Origin: Stratiolaelaps scimitus
Lineage: Eukaryota > Arthropoda > Arachnida > Mesostigmata > Laelapidae
Assembly: GCA_019614645.1 (NCBI GenBank)
Contig: JABWDB010000007.1
Coordinates: 11,111,501 to 11,175,500, forward strand
Direction: 5' to 3'
Length of the DNA: 64,000 bases
The notes under the pieces are model-generated. The model was not told the origin of the DNA, made no database searches, and was given only the letters and a program-made list of their open reading frames with translations. The number at the start of each line of letters is the position of its first letter. The stretch's first letter is position 1. Position numbers and translations under genes: made by a program. Of this stretch, positions 12,365-26,395 are shown in pieces.

Positions 12365-15300
12365 CGTTAGCTAAATTGCACGGGTATCCATTCAGGTTGG
12401 TTGGTGGTGGTCTACTATAATGGCTGCCATCCCTGTACAGCCATTGATCTTCACTCGTCCACTTCGTCTTCTCGTTGCCGTTCACCTGCACGCGACCGGA
12501 TGTTTCTCACTAAGACGTGCGTTCACGCCAACCTACAGCAACAGTTCAACGGCTGTTGAATCCGAGGGGGAGTGAAGCCAGCCGTCCCGAAGGCGAACAT
12601 GTGGGTCGGGCGTCAGCCCATCGTCGTCATCGTTCGACTTTATCGTCCACAGAACGGACCCAGACGATAATGATGATAATAAGAATAATGATAATAGTAG
12701 CTGATATAATATACGCGTGCGACGACGTCCTCGCGCCACGTGTACAGCACGTAGCGTGTATGCGCAGGCAGTGTATGTGGCTTACTCATGTACCTGGAGA
12801 GAAAGTGGTCGAATTAATTAGATTTTGGAGTCACTGTCTGCGCATGATCAGTCGAATGATGAGGAGTCGGTAACACAGAGCTAATATGCGAGTTCGCACA
12901 CGGAACCAGATCGCACTCGACGATGAAAGCAAATACAGACGCTGCGGTGGCACCGAGCGCCGTTGTCAGTCCACGTTGTGTGAATACGTATATCCCCCCC
13001 TCCTCGCGGCCAAGTGGCAAGACCAAACTAACACAACAAGAACTAGTGCAGGTGAATGAAAGGATCACGTACCACCGAATAAACGTGACCGAAAAATGAG
13101 ACGATCCAAAGACGAAGGTCGAAGGGCGGCGACACATTAGTAAACTACTAAGCCAATAATAATAATAATAATAGTAACTACACTACACAAATTACTGATT
13201 AACTCATAATGAGTGAAAAATTTTCAACTAAGAACCTATACAGGAGGTGATCGAGCGGCCTAAGCCATGCGCTATGGAACTATGCTATCATGATAAGCAC
13301 TATAATACGCTACAATAGACACACGAATATATATATATATACGTTTAGGAGTTATTATCTCCACGGTATATATATACATATAAATATATAAATACGTAAA
13401 GAAGGATGGGGAAAAACCGATATATAATTAGTAAATTACGGCAAAAACGATGACCGTGCCGCCATGAGCGACACACGCACTTACAATTATAAATATGTCC
13501 AGTACGTGCAACGAATCTGTAACAAAAGAACTCAACAACAACAGCAACCACCACCACCATCTACCCGTGCTTACTGTCGTCGGGGATACTGGTAACGCTG
13601 AAAGGAGACCCGCTGATCGATCCTTTTATACGAAATAAGAAGAACCCGCCCTGCCCCTTATCTAATCGGAACCCACACAGACAATATCACAATGTGCAGA
13701 AAAAAAACCAAAGGCATTCGCGCATATCAAACTATAATAATAATAATAATAATAAAACCCTAAAAATCACATCAACTCAAACCGCCATATCTGAAAACGT
13801 TGCAGAGACACGTATTAACTATTACGGAACACTGACTGAAGGAACAAGAACGTGTTAATGAGAGATCGACTGATATATGTTGCAAAAATACTTATTAAGG
13901 AGCAATAGTATACAATAATAATAATGTGACATCGGAAACACTCTTCATCAATATGGCTGCACAATGCACGATGTCTCCATTTGAACGAAATGAACGAAAC
14001 AAGCATTACGCCGAAATCTCTGAATTTTCCCAGAGTTCCTCATCACTGAAGGTGGGCGAAGGGATATACTTCAAAAAAGAAAACATCGATGTTCGTGGCT
14101 GATCGCGGCACGGAATCCTCGCGGAATTACGTCGATGTATGACGGTGCGTCAGTTACATCCATCCGCAAAGGAGAACACATCCAGGAGGAACATGATCTA
14201 AAGAAACGAATGCTGATTAATGGACGAGCTCATTGACTGACCTTGTGCCCGCAGCAATTGACATCGCCGCGAGAACTCGACAGATACGAACTGGTGTATG
14301 GCCGGCTGAGCGCGTCTGAAACATCCGAGCATGAATCATAGCTTCGTCACGTTCGGAATATTCTGGACTATTCATTGACGATCCCAGAATCATGCGATTG
14401 GCCCGAACCCGCTGAGGACGTTGTCTCCTTGAGACGTTCGTGGCGCAGGCAATAAAACGAATCTGGCAACACAACAACCGTGGTACGCTATGCACTCTGA
14501 TAATGGCTGGCTTCCGTTTGCGTTGTTTGCCAAACCTGCTATGTTCTCTACATTATATTAGCTAAGCTATGGAGTGAGTCATCACGCAAAGAGGAAGAAG
14601 AAGATGAAGATGAAGACAAAGTAAAACCCAATTGCTCACAATAATAACAAAAGAAAGAAAGAAAGACATTACATAAACGTAACGCAATTACGTACGCAAC
14701 TACTAACTACGTTTAGATACTAATTAACTAACAAATCTGAAGAGGCGAAAGATGTGTGTGTGTGAGAGAGAGATAGAGAGAGAAAAGAAAGAGAGAGAGA
14801 GAGAGATACAAACAAACTAAAGATATAAACATTAATAACAGTCTTAATGATAATACTAATACAACTGCTAATAATAATGACAATAATAATAAGAAGAAGA
14901 AGAAGAAGAGAATAATAATAATATTACTGAAAGAGCTGAGATAACTGAATAATAGACTAATTACTAATTAATTAAGTAACTAATAACTCGATCTCAACAA
15001 GAAGAGATTTAGACACTGACGTCTGTGATCAAATTGTACGCAAGCGACGGTAAATTGTGACAATGCTGTTTGTGGCGATTCCCAATTGACCAGGGCAACC
15101 GAAACGAGGTATGACCTTTTACACGCCCCAAGGTCGATCGCAAACAAAGGTTTGTTCAAGTAAAGCGGTTTTTGCCCATTATATGCATATATCGGCAGGG
15201 GTCCACTGGTGTTCGTGATCGAAGTAGGTGAGCACACCTCTACTACCAAAATTACTGAAAAAGCAAAATTAAAAGTGATATAAATCAAATCGAGTGAAAT

Positions 15301-16794
15301 TCGTCGTCCAACAAGCGAACGAGTCTACAGGTAGACAAACAAGCGGTCAGTCGAATCGTTGTATTCTCGACAAATCCCAAGGGAAATAAATTAACCAAAT
15401 GATTTTTCGTTCTGCCGAAACCGAGTTAAATTGCGTCGAAGCCACGTTGCGCCTGCTGATGCTGGCAAGCATAGATAAGCAGAGATCGTTGACAAGCTGC
15501 AAGCATCGGTCAGTTAAGAATCCCTACAAACGGTCACAAATGCCGCCTTGTGAAAGATTGTACCATATTTCATTCGTTCAAGCAACAGCTGCCACAACGC
15601 CGAGACGACGTAAACAGCAAAATTTAGCAATAATGTTTTGCTACAAAACCAAGCAAGAAATCAAAGTGAACAACTATGGACGATACGCGATTACACGGGT
15701 TATCATCAGATTCGATCCATGTTCGATTTCATAGACTCCCCGAGCCCCGCCCCACCAACAAACAAAAACGGCAACAACAATAAGAGAGCCAGGACTTGTC
15801 ACACATTCAGCTATCCCGAAGTATCACAAAACGAAATATGCAATAAGATGATCACGTGGAGGTCACGTTGTAACGTATAACCACCGTTGAGGCGTTAACA
15901 ATCCATTTTGGTCTTAGTTGGTCAAGGAGACAGTTCTCGACAGCAACTCATACCCCGATCGATCCGTGCGCAACAACTCGTAAAACGATCGCTATGGTTG
16001 TGACACATGGGAATCCATTCGGCAAGTTGTGGAATCGTCCAATTGTTTACTATTGATATAGCTGTCAGCGCCGGGCTGCTCAGCATAACAAAAAAAAATG
16101 ATATTAGTGATCAGGTAAACGAAAATGATGACGTTGATGGCACTGAAGTTAGCGCCCGGTACATACGATATAGCAACGAGGCTATAATTATAATTAAAAC
16201 AATAGTAAATGAAATACTAATACTACAACTGCTACTACTACTAATAATAATAAACTCATACACAGGATGATGAACAAATAACTCCTTCTGAGGGGGATGA
16301 ATGACGACTGCAAGGGCATGCAACAAAACAAAACGAGCCAATTCAAACGATAAAGTGTAGTGGCCATGTGCTGAATGTTGATATTGCACCGTTCCTCGTT
16401 CATGCGCAACATAATACAGCACATAGATGCATGTGAATGTAGCCTCACAGTAGCGCACTGTGGCGAGCACAAGCATACATCGCGATCCCCGACCCGAGCC
16501 CAGAACGAAGATGCACACACTTCACACGTCGAGGGTGAAGTAAAACACACACTGATGAAGGGCAGTTGAGGACTGTTGCAATGTAAGCTTATGACGACTT
16601 CGCTCGGGCTCAGCCCAACAGATGACGTCTGACGGTGCACCGGTCCTCACTGTAAAGGTCGAATCTAAATAATAATAATGACGGCGATGATGATGATGAT
16701 GATGAATAGATGAGAAATGAGTGACACTGATAAGACACAAGTGTAAGGCAGAATGCAATGTGATTCATTTAAACCCAAAGGGGGAATTGTCACA

Positions 16795-17015
16795 TACGAT
16801 GACGGCAACAACAGCGGCAGCAGCAACAACAACAACAGCGATATTAAAAGCGCAACATTAATAACAGCAACCAAAACAAGTAAGGATAATGCTAACAATA
16901 TTGACGCAGACAACAACAACAACAACAACAGCAACAGGAACCACCAGCACACAAGAACAACAACAACAACAATAATAACAACAACGACGACGACAATAAC
17001 AACAACAAAAACAAC
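16795..17015 (+). repeat. CAA/AAC-rich compound microsatellite
   Basis: Runs of ACAACA and CAGCAA with GACGACGAC interruptions extend for about 220 bases. Reading frames through it are low complexity (Asn/Thr on the plus strand, Val/Leu on the minus strand) and are not treated as genes. Confidence 0.85.
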
Positions 17016-17669
17016 CATCACTGGTGAGGCGACTGGCTGGAGGATTATTGTTATAGATCAATCAATTAATTAATTGACGAATTGATTGCTCACCTGCTCG
17101 CCTAATAAACGGTACGAAAAGGATTTGGTTAATGAAACCACAACGCGCCACCTCCGATTGTGCTGGCGGTAGAAGCGGACAAATGAACTAGGAAGAAAAA
17201 AATATCACATGTAGCTACTGTGCTGCATAGTCAGGAGCACCCTCAACCACGAACGTGCGCTATTACACAATTAGCAGCAACTCACACGCAATCACAATCA
17301 ACAGGTTCGAGCAGCAGTGAGCTTCGCGTCAAACGTCAGAGAGAGAAAGAGAGAGAGGGGGAACTGGCCGATGTGGAGCGGTTAATGATGTCAGCAAATG
17401 AGCGGTTGACGATTACATGGCTAAGGGCAAGGAGATCAGGACGGTTCCGTTGTCCTGATATTGTCACCACGCTCAATGCGCGGGCTATTGAAGCGCTGTG
17501 TGTGAGTGCACTTTGGTTGCCACAGCGAACGGCATTGTAATCTCGCTATGCAATCGTCAACCACGGCAAATGATGGCTGTCAGCCAGCTATCATTCGCCT
17601 TCACCAGTCACCTCACCGATTTGCCTCGTGATTACGGATAGAGGGGAATACCTCACAGAAGCGTCAATA

Positions 17670-17711
<42 letters not shown>

Positions 17712-19160
17712 CATGTGTGTGTGTATGTGTGTAATGGACGATGCCGGTTGTATGATAGATGACCAATCATCGGTCGTCACGGTACTCGTAGAAAATGGCA
17801 CTTCGTATGAAATTCACACGAGAGTGAAAGAGTGTTCTGTTAACCGAGATGGCGAACAACGCGTAATTAACGTAATAGAACAGCGAGTCATTACGTCACG
17901 TAGATACAGATAAGCAGCGAGCAAACGTTCCTCCCGACAGGAGGAAAATGGTTACCTGATTGGAACGGAGGGGTGGAGTTCACTTGCCAATGGAATATCA
18001 TCACCTGAGCGAAACATGAGAGAAAAAACCTGGGTGATCCTCAACTCAATGAACAAACAGATAACAAATAAACAAACCCCTAGAAGAAAAAAAGAAATAC
18101 CTACTATTTCACGTGTGTTAGCTGTCTTGAGATGAATGGCACGATTCAATGTGCTTCCACTAGAGTATTCTCGTGTTTATCGGACGGCGAGGCATTCGAA
18201 AGTGATGGTGTGGTCTTCAGCAAGACGATGATTAGTAATGATAGGGACGTGTGGTAGCTCGATTGTTTTGTTGTTCGACCCACGAAAGCAACCACCATCA
18301 TTGCCGCATTGCCAAGGCGTGGAATCTCGTGGAATGGACGCAAATACAATGGATATATGATATATGTGGATGAGTATGTGGGGTGGGTCATGTGAACCGA
18401 AGCGAATGCGAGCGAGTACACACTGCAAGGTGAGAAAGAAATCGATCGGATCCGATTTACAATAACAGCAGAAGTAAGAACACCAACAACAACAAAAAAA
18501 GATAACAAAGGCCCGCTTCATATTGACACTGCCCATCTATAGGGAAATGGTAGAGATAGGACTGAGACATAGGAGGTGTTACTCTCGACACACTGCCAAA
18601 TAACAAGCGACTCAACTGAACTCTGGAATGGCTAAAGGGAGATACCTGCCAGCCGAGTTAGCCATGTCGGCAGTAAACAAGACGTCTGCTGGTGGGTTAC
18701 ACACAGAAGACGAACCGACCGAACGGACGTGTGAGAGATGAAGGGGGGTCAATGAGGAACAGCGATACCCCGCCACCCTATCGGAGGACAACCAGGGGAA
18801 GGCATGATGATACACGTTCCGGCAACGGCCAAAGCAAATATATGTATGTACATGCATTGTAGTTTGCCACTGACAGTTGAGCGGGAGGAGGCTCACGAGT
18901 TTCTCGAATAATAATAATAATAATCATTATTATTATAATTTTATTATTATTAATACTACTAATAATAAATATTGATAATAACAATAAGAATAATAATAAC
19001 AGCAACAGGAAGAATGAGCATTACAATAATAGACCGTGACGATCTGGGTCAGGTAGTAAGCGTCGAATTAACCTTGAGTCGACAAGCAGATCGAGTTCCG
19101 CTAAAGGAATCGCTAACAGCATTTTCCGGTGGCAACTACACCAACACGTAATTGCAAATC

Positions 19161-19196
<36 letters not shown>

Positions 19197-19973
19197 GTAA
19201 GTTGACGGATAACACTTCTACAGGTGGTAGATGCTATACAAAGACAGATGACACGAAGGAAATTATTTAAGCGGCGGCAGGAGAGCGACGAGTGACTTAG
19301 ACAAACAAATACTTAGAGACTTTATGACCGAGAGTAATGAGAAGGTTGATGATGATGATGATAATGAAGAGGAAGAAGATGAGTCGAAAGACAAATTCTG
19401 ACTGAATAAGAAACAAACCGAAAGGTGCAACAGGTGCAACACTGCCCCTAGACATTACAAAAAAAATACAATGATGAGAAGAAGGCATATTATTACAATA
19501 TATATATATATATACTAATTAAAATTCTTAGGACTGCTCGCTTATTATTAATACCTAATAATAATAATAATAACGTTGGATGTTCACACGTACACACACA
19601 GTCACATTTAAATAGAATCGAAAGAAGATCGAGAGGGTCACTGTGAGAAAAGGCGTCAGAGAAAGAGAGAGAGAGAGAAATTGAAAATGAATGCTCTGCG
19701 TACCGTGTCCTGAACGGGCTAAAGAAATATAGAAAATCGACTTTAGGAATGATTAAATACGTAAACGCGGTGGCCTAGGCGTGGCCAGTTATAGCGATGA
19801 TGGGTCACGAAGAATCATAGAACAGCGACGACGCGATAGTTAACGAGGAGGGGAAGAACACCTATAGAAGAATTGGGGGCCGAGTGAATTTCTGACTCAA
19901 AAATATGGCGCTAAATACACAAGCAGTCAATTATCATCTACAACTTCAAACACACAATAATTAGGAACTAGTT

Positions 19974-20047
19974 GGGGGGGGGGGGATTAGTTGGCGACCG
20001 AGATCGCGGCCGTCATTGTCCTGAGGAAGGCGATGGCGTTGCCTCAC
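19974..20047 (-). mobile_element. Severely 5'-truncated LINE 3' end
   Basis: Read on the minus strand, this matches the end of ORF2 of the LINE at 57921-61916: the codons for the final conserved NAIAFL segment, then a diverged C-terminus, TAA, and a run of 12 C. Only about 70 bases are retained. 5' truncation with an intact 3' end is the expected signature of target-primed reverse transcription. Confidence 0.7.
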
Positions 20048-20725
20048 TCAATTGTTAGTATTATATTATTATTCTAATATATATATATATGGGAGAGGGA
20101 CGATTAGGAACGACATCTCAACAACAAGTGAATTGAGATCAACTCACAGGACGGCGATAAAAACGCTATATGCTGATCACGAGGAGGTCAACCGCTATCG
20201 AGAGGGCAACAACAAACAAGGGTTTGTGAGCTGAGCTGCAACAATAAGTAGCAAACAATAATTATATTGAAGTAAACGAACAGGATAATGACTAGCAGCG
20301 AGTCAATTTGATTGACTCTCGCAGGGGTGTGTAAATGTCGAAAGAGAGTGTATGGATGGTATGAATTTGAATCGAGCGCATGGCTTCCCACAGTGCACGT
20401 GTCTGTCTGTGAATGAATGGATCTGAATGGACTGTGAGACGTCGAGTCTACGCAGCAGAACGAGAGTAATAATTAAGGAAAGAAATGATGTAGTGGAATT
20501 ATGGTGGCCGGTGTGTGTCGAATTTGTGTAATTTTGAAGCCACACGCGGGGGAGCGCTAATAACAACAATGGTGATTATATAAAAAAGGTATAATAATTT
20601 ATAAAAATATAAATTATTATTATTGTTGTTGTATCAATGCTGATGTAATAGCGATCAAGGGTGGTTAGTATGAGGAAACTTAGAGATGAAAAATTACTAA
20701 TGATGACAATAATAACGAATTCATG

Positions 20726-20728
<3 letters not shown>

Positions 20729-20775
<47 letters not shown>
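20729..20775. repeat. TA dinucleotide microsatellite
   Basis: An uninterrupted alternating AT tract of about 46 bases, one of the longest pure TA runs in the window. Similar shorter runs lie at 17668-17712, 19164-19194 and 21877-21899. Confidence 0.95.
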
Positions 20776-20778
<3 letters not shown>

Positions 20779-22750
20779 TAATGAGAATCGGGGGCACGGG
20801 ATAACGAGAATAGATGCGAACCGCTAGATGATCAACAACAGCAACAGCCGATCTAACGTGGTAGAGAAATATGATGAGCTGCTGCTGATAGTTTGTTTGT
20901 TACTTCAAATGAACCGATCACAACAACAGTAATAATAATAATTATTATTATACGAATAATAACTATTATTATAATTACTATATAAAAGTATAGTGTATGA
21001 TTACGAACATTGAGACTAATGATGATAATAAGAACAATAATACTAATAATAATAATAATGATAATAAGATGAGTTGGAAATTGCAATTATTGGGGGACAC
21101 CCCGCAGAGATTCTGCTCCCCACTGTATTTCCACATTTGCCCTATTCATCCAAGTACACGCATCATGTATTCTAAAACAAGTTCCCTACGTCTAGATATA
21201 CAGCAACGCTCGCTATACTGGCTCGTGGTTAGTTATAATGACAATTGAAATAACATGTACTAAGCAGCTAGCACCAGCTGAACAAGTGCGAATTACTGCG
21301 GGACGCCTCCCGCGTCCCCTAATTTATAGTTGACGAAACTTACTGGCGTGATCATACGTTCATCATCCGTTGGCATTTCTCGGTGAATTTCTCATGCCAC
21401 TGACTCATGATAATAATAATAATAATAATAATACAAACAACAACATAGTATTTCCCTTAATGCATGTGTCTCTTAAGGATTTCGATTATTAACAATTGGA
21501 AACAGTAAAAATCTCAGTCTCCTTTTTGTATAGCGGCAGTTCTCGCGCCCCCACTGATTTCGACTGTCCTCTTCGATTCGATGTTTCTGTCGGTTGATGC
21601 CTGTGTTTCTATGACACTCGATAAACGAACGACTATCCCGTTATTTTAATAAGCGAGCTATGGCGTTGACCCGTTAGAGACCTGGGATACATGAAACATA
21701 AATAGGACAGAAAAAGGAGACCTCACATGGTCCTCGCTCGGCCTTCGCTCGTTTATGCTTGCAGACCCTATCACGAATTTTCGATTTCGCGTGACGCATC
21801 AGCACGCCACGCCAGAGTGCTAACTAATTATTGTATGAAATGGAGATGGTATTATACTGATGACTATTATTGTAAGTAATATATATATATATATATATTA
21901 ATGATAACGGCGGCGATGATGATGATGATGATTATCAAATGGAACTCCTAATAACTAATCTATATATGAATAATTGAATAAAAGAGTCTATAATTGAACA
22001 TAACAGAAAATGGGGGAAATTGGAGTGGGAGGGAGAGGGAGAGAGAGAAACTAAAACAACTTCTCTATAGAACCTTCATTACGATAGAGATAGTATGACG
22101 ATGATGATGATAATGATTATTATTATTATTATCAAACATTATTGCAGTTCTTCTTCGTCTTCTCATTATTACAATTGTTATTATATTGTAATTAAATATT
22201 ACTATATAGTGAATAGCAGCGTCGAGCAAACAAAGCGCGCAGAAGAGAGTTACGACGAAGAGACAACTAAAGCTAACTAACTAACTAAGATAATAAACAA
22301 ACAATATATAAAATTTTTACTATAATCTTCCATTCACATTCCTGCCACACACACACATCTGGTTGACGAATCCCGTTTCCTTTGCACTGTTAGTTGATAT
22401 ACTATGTCACCAGAGGGCGCTAACGAGGGGCCGTTGAACTCGACTCGATTCACGTAGTCATCTGCTACACGTCTGCTATAACAATAGTGGAAAAAGAATA
22501 ACAATAAATAGTCACCATTTCAAGTTCACGAGAAATCGATCTTGACACAGATGGGACACCAGGACAGTTGGAACAATGAATAAATAAATAACATTTTTTG
22601 GGTCTGTCACAGTTTCTATACGAAGCGCAGTTTTTTTTCTTCTTCTAATTAATGTTCGATGCAGCTTTCTGCTTCCCTCCTTACTCTACTTATTCAAAGT
22701 ATTATTTCGAGCTATTATTGTATGTTTGAATAAATACATCGCCATTCGTT

Positions 22751-25379
22751 TCGAACTAAATTCGTCTTTTTGGGGTAGTTATTGTCGGGCTCCAATTCCG
22801 GTTCTACTCCCGACGTGCAGTACTGACCAACAGCGTAACGGTTACTAGAATTCGAGTAGACCGTCCAATCTCTACCCTGACACGTGGGCCGGGACAAAAA
22901 CAAGACCTGGCTTATACTACGTCGGTGTGGCGAGCGCGTGCGAGCGAGAGAGAGAGAGACGATGACTGATACAGAGCAACGGGAAGCGCGCTTCGGCGCG
23001 TATGTGCACTCGGCCTCCGACGCGGCGCGACGCCCCCATCTAACGCCCACTTGTTTGATAATGCAATTTACTCGCCCCACCGCTATGTTTATTTGCTCCC
23101 TGCCTGCTGGGCACAAGATAAGCAGAACAGATAAGAGCTGAAATAGACGAAAAAAACGAACTGGCCCAAATTCGGAATAGTAGAAATCAGCCCAGGAAAG
23201 AAAAGTTCAGGCACAGGGAGGCTTTTTTGCCATGTAAATAGTTCTTCATCACCACTATCTCCACCCACGCACTCAATGACGACACCAGCAACAACAATAA
23301 CAAGCACGGACAGACGCAAACAAGTACTTATACATACGATCTATATTATATATATATATATATGCGAGAAAAAATAGTGTGAAAGAAGGGGCCCTTCGAG
23401 GAGACTAACCGCAGAAACGACGAACGAGTATTCCGGAACACCAACTAAGATCGCCGAGTTAAGGCGGATCAACAAAAGCTTGACAAAGGGAGACGCAATT
23501 TCCGTCCCACTCTGAGGATCACCTCTATAACTATGCGAGAACAGTCGAGTAGTGCCAGTAACCTGTTTTACTTGTACGCATTGGCCTGGTTGGATTGATG
23601 ATGCAGCCGTGGCGACGTGAGGACCCGTTGCGACGGCGCTTGATGATCGGGGAAAGTTTTATGGGTGACAGCGATTGATACGTAGTCTATAGACACATTG
23701 TAGTATTTCGTTAGCCGGAGATTTCGCCACCGGAGTTGTGGGACAAATCACTGCCTCCTAATACCAAGTAACTTGGCATGCTTGATGAGTGACACAACAC
23801 GGAAGTGTTACCACTGTGCCACACTGGCAAACTACTGATGTCAATACACGGTGAGGTGCAACGATAGGAAGGAATGGGTTATCACCTGTACAGACTCCAT
23901 AGGCAAACGATGTGTCCTCTTCGTTACGAACCTCTGAGTGTGAATCCTGTACCGAAACAAATACAAGTTCGTACGACGGTAATCTTGGACTGCGCCTTTG
24001 AACGTACGCAACACGGTTGGCGACATTCGGTCGATCGACTAGCGTAGTCGAATCGATGGTGTCCGATGAAGGAGAGGACTATCCGAAGCGGGTCTCAACT
24101 ACACCCGCCGGTAGGAGATGCGTCTACCCAAATTCGTTTGGTGCGTCCGAATGCTCGTTTTTCGATGGAGGGCAACGGAGACAACACCTTGCCCCCCAAT
24201 GGGAAAAGAAAGAAAAGGAGGAATAAAAAGCTGACGATGATGACTCAACAAATGACCCGAAGGCAATCGGACACAAAATGTGTTCGTCCCGCCGATGGAT
24301 GCATTTTATGTTCGGCTATTGGCTCATGTGCGGGGCCATCTCGGGCTGAACGGCTCACATTGGTGACCTGATCACTGCCAAATCGTAACACACACGAACG
24401 CACTCATGCACATGCAACAGACACATGTAACAGACACTATTTAACACGCATGACAGACATGCCCGCTGATCTAGCCACACTAAAAATGAGCGAGAGAGAT
24501 GGAGAGAGAGAGACTAGAGGACGAATATGCTTATTATGATGAGGGTGACGATGATGATGATGATGACAGAGGATGAGAATGCTTACTTAAGAAAGAATGA
24601 AAGGCAGAGAGAGAGAGGGAGAGAGAGAGAGAGCTATAGACCGTCACTTGAGGAGGATGTAGTTGAGTGCTATCTTGATTGAGAAATACAACTGACTGAG
24701 AACGATTGCTAAATAGCGGTAAGTCGAGAGGGCGCGCACTTCGGAAGAGGGCCGCGCAAAACGAAGTGACTAGAACGGCTTGACGGATCAATAAAATGAC
24801 GCATTGATTGATTGATATTGATAGGCAAGGAAGGTGGGTTGAGGAATACGGTCTAGAAACAGACGAAAGTTGACGACGAAGTTGATGAAAATAAGGGAAT
24901 GATTATGATGACGACGATGATGATGATGATGATTAATTATTATAAATGTTAAATCTCTGAAAAAGGATGACGTTGTTTGTTATTCCGATGAAGAAATAAA
25001 TAAGAAGTATATCGAGACGACGACGTAAGCCTATCTTCATTTGTTCACGTAATTAGCTTATATTATGTTGCGATCTTATTAAGTATTTGATTAAGATGTT
25101 CGAAGAAAGATGTTCTAAGACAGACTAACAGAAACGTTTAATTTGAATCACTGAGTAGAAGACAGAGAGACATATAATCCCTGATGCATACATATCTGTA
25201 GTTCTTGAAAAATGCAAACACAAAAAGGCACTCTGTACCACGATTGGCGTGCTAAGGTTATTCGTCAGATTCGAATATCCATTAGGTCGTTCGATAAGTA
25301 ATCGATATCGACTTTGAACTGCTCCAATTTCGACAAGAAGGGTAAGAGATACGTTTGAAAATTGGCCGCCGAATTCGCT
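22751..25379. other. Noncoding stretch, nothing recognised
   Basis: Contains a TA run near 23341-23363, a GAGAGA tract around 24600-24632, and GAT repeats near 24545-24566 and 24910-24935. A moderately GC-rich patch at 22860-23060 and open frames at 24017-24371 show no family signature. Confidence 0.45.
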
Positions 25380-25462
25380 CTGTTCGAGCCTGGTGGCGCG
25401 GTGCATTCGTGTGCGCCTTGCACACGGACGTGGGTGCACAAACAGGTTCGATTCCCACCGTT
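25380..25462 (+). repeat. tRNA-like B-box repeat, probable SINE head or tRNA pseudogene
   Basis: Contains GGTTCGATTCC (about 25445-25455), a full match to the pol III B-box. Upstream lies a segment with the size and hairpin of an anticodon arm (GTGTGCGCC TTGCACAC). The acceptor stem does not pair and the bases differ from the SINE at 7195, so it could be a separate SINE family. Confidence 0.45.
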
Positions 25463-25789
25463 GTCCAGTTGCATTTGAAGGGGTCCATGTTATGAAACAA
25501 TGCAAAAGAGGGACCGTAAACGTTAAATGTTTCAGGCTGAGAGTCAGTCCGAGAACTATTTGGCCTTAACCACTCCGCGTCTGCAGGTTTGTTCACATCG
25601 TTGCTGTCCAACGGACAAAAAATCTTTGTATCCTACTTTTCACTATTATTGTGCTAGAAAACTGCGGCTGAAACCGCGAGGATCCTGTCTGAAGTGGAAG
25701 GGGAATGCGTAGAAGCAGATCGATTCCGTCGAAAATGGTTTCAGTACAAGGATCGTTCCGAACGATCACGATAGCCAGGCGACAAGTGC

Positions 25790-26395
25790 CGTATTTCTTG
25801 AATGAAAATGGGGCCAAATGAGCTCGCGAGTGTTTGCTGCTCAGCTCGGAGTAGTCCAGTCAACTATAATGCGTCGTCTACATGAGCCTCGGAAGGGTTG
25901 AAAAGGAAGGAAAGTGGGTCCCTACGTGAAATCAACAGAGATGTCGTTGGCACCCGCGTCATCATTTGCTTCCTCGGCAAACAAGAAGAGAGTGTTCTGT
26001 GCAAAATTGTTATGGGAGGTGAGAAATGGATCTTCCGCAACAATCCCCAACGCCAAAATGAGTGGACAGACCAAGAGTCGTAACGAAATGCTGTTCATTT
26101 GCTCTGCTCAGATAGGGGGAGTCCTATTATAAATTGCACAAACCCGGTGAAACAATCAGCACAGACCTGGAAGTCAACTCAACCCGGGGTAAAGAATGGC
26201 GGAATATGATATTGCAACTGTTGTTGCAATGTTGTTTCGGCAACTCAACAGTACTGTAACCGACCTAGGCTGGGAAATTGAAATGAAGCACCCGGGGTAT
26301 AGTCCTGATATTGCCCCGCCAGAGTATCCACATATGCAGATGGAGCACGGCCTGTGCGGAAAGACGAAATTGACTGGATCGCTTCACTGACTGGA
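25790..26395 (+). pseudogene. Decayed mariner-family transposase
   Basis: Fragments in shifting plus-strand frames follow the order of a mariner transposase: AQLGVVQSTIMRRLHE (helix-turn-helix part), GKWVP, ICFL and LCKIVMGGEKWIF, then LHKPGETIST, and finally LGWEIEMKHPGYSPDIAPPEYP. Mariner uses a DD34D triad. The first motif, normally GDEKW, here reads GGEKW, and the third, normally SDYH, reads PEYP, so two catalytic aspartates are lost. The segment holding the second is not recognisable. In-frame stops and frameshifts confirm an inactive fossil. Terminal inverted repeats were not located. Confidence 0.8.

Larger units (their letters stand above)
12365..22750. other. Long microsatellite-rich, purine-rich noncoding region; possible extended 3' UTR
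   Basis: About 10 kb downstream of the membrane-protein stop codon contains no recognisable coding sequence. The plus strand is conspicuously rich in A, and in AAT, CAA and GA repeats: TAA runs near 13735-13755, TG/GA near 14755-14808, AAT/AAG near 14870-14925, CAA/AAC at about 16800-17010, TA at 17668-17712 and 20729-20775. Scattered AATAAA hexamers occur (for example near 21975 and 22724). The strand bias fits a transcribed region, such as the very long 3' UTRs known in neuronal genes, or an intron. Long open frames seen here are translated microsatellites. Confidence 0.4.

Noticed and set aside
13250..13310. tRNA-Ser/Leu-like 5' half (GTGATCGAGCGGCC)
   Set aside because: An A-box-like word is present, but no B-box follows at the right distance.
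16111..17073. Open frames rich in Val/Leu or Asn/Thr
   Set aside because: Direct translations of CAA, GTT and AAT microsatellites.
24017..24371. Two overlapping plus-strand frames of 69 and 101 residues
   Set aside because: They overlap in different frames, have no splice context and no recognisable domain.
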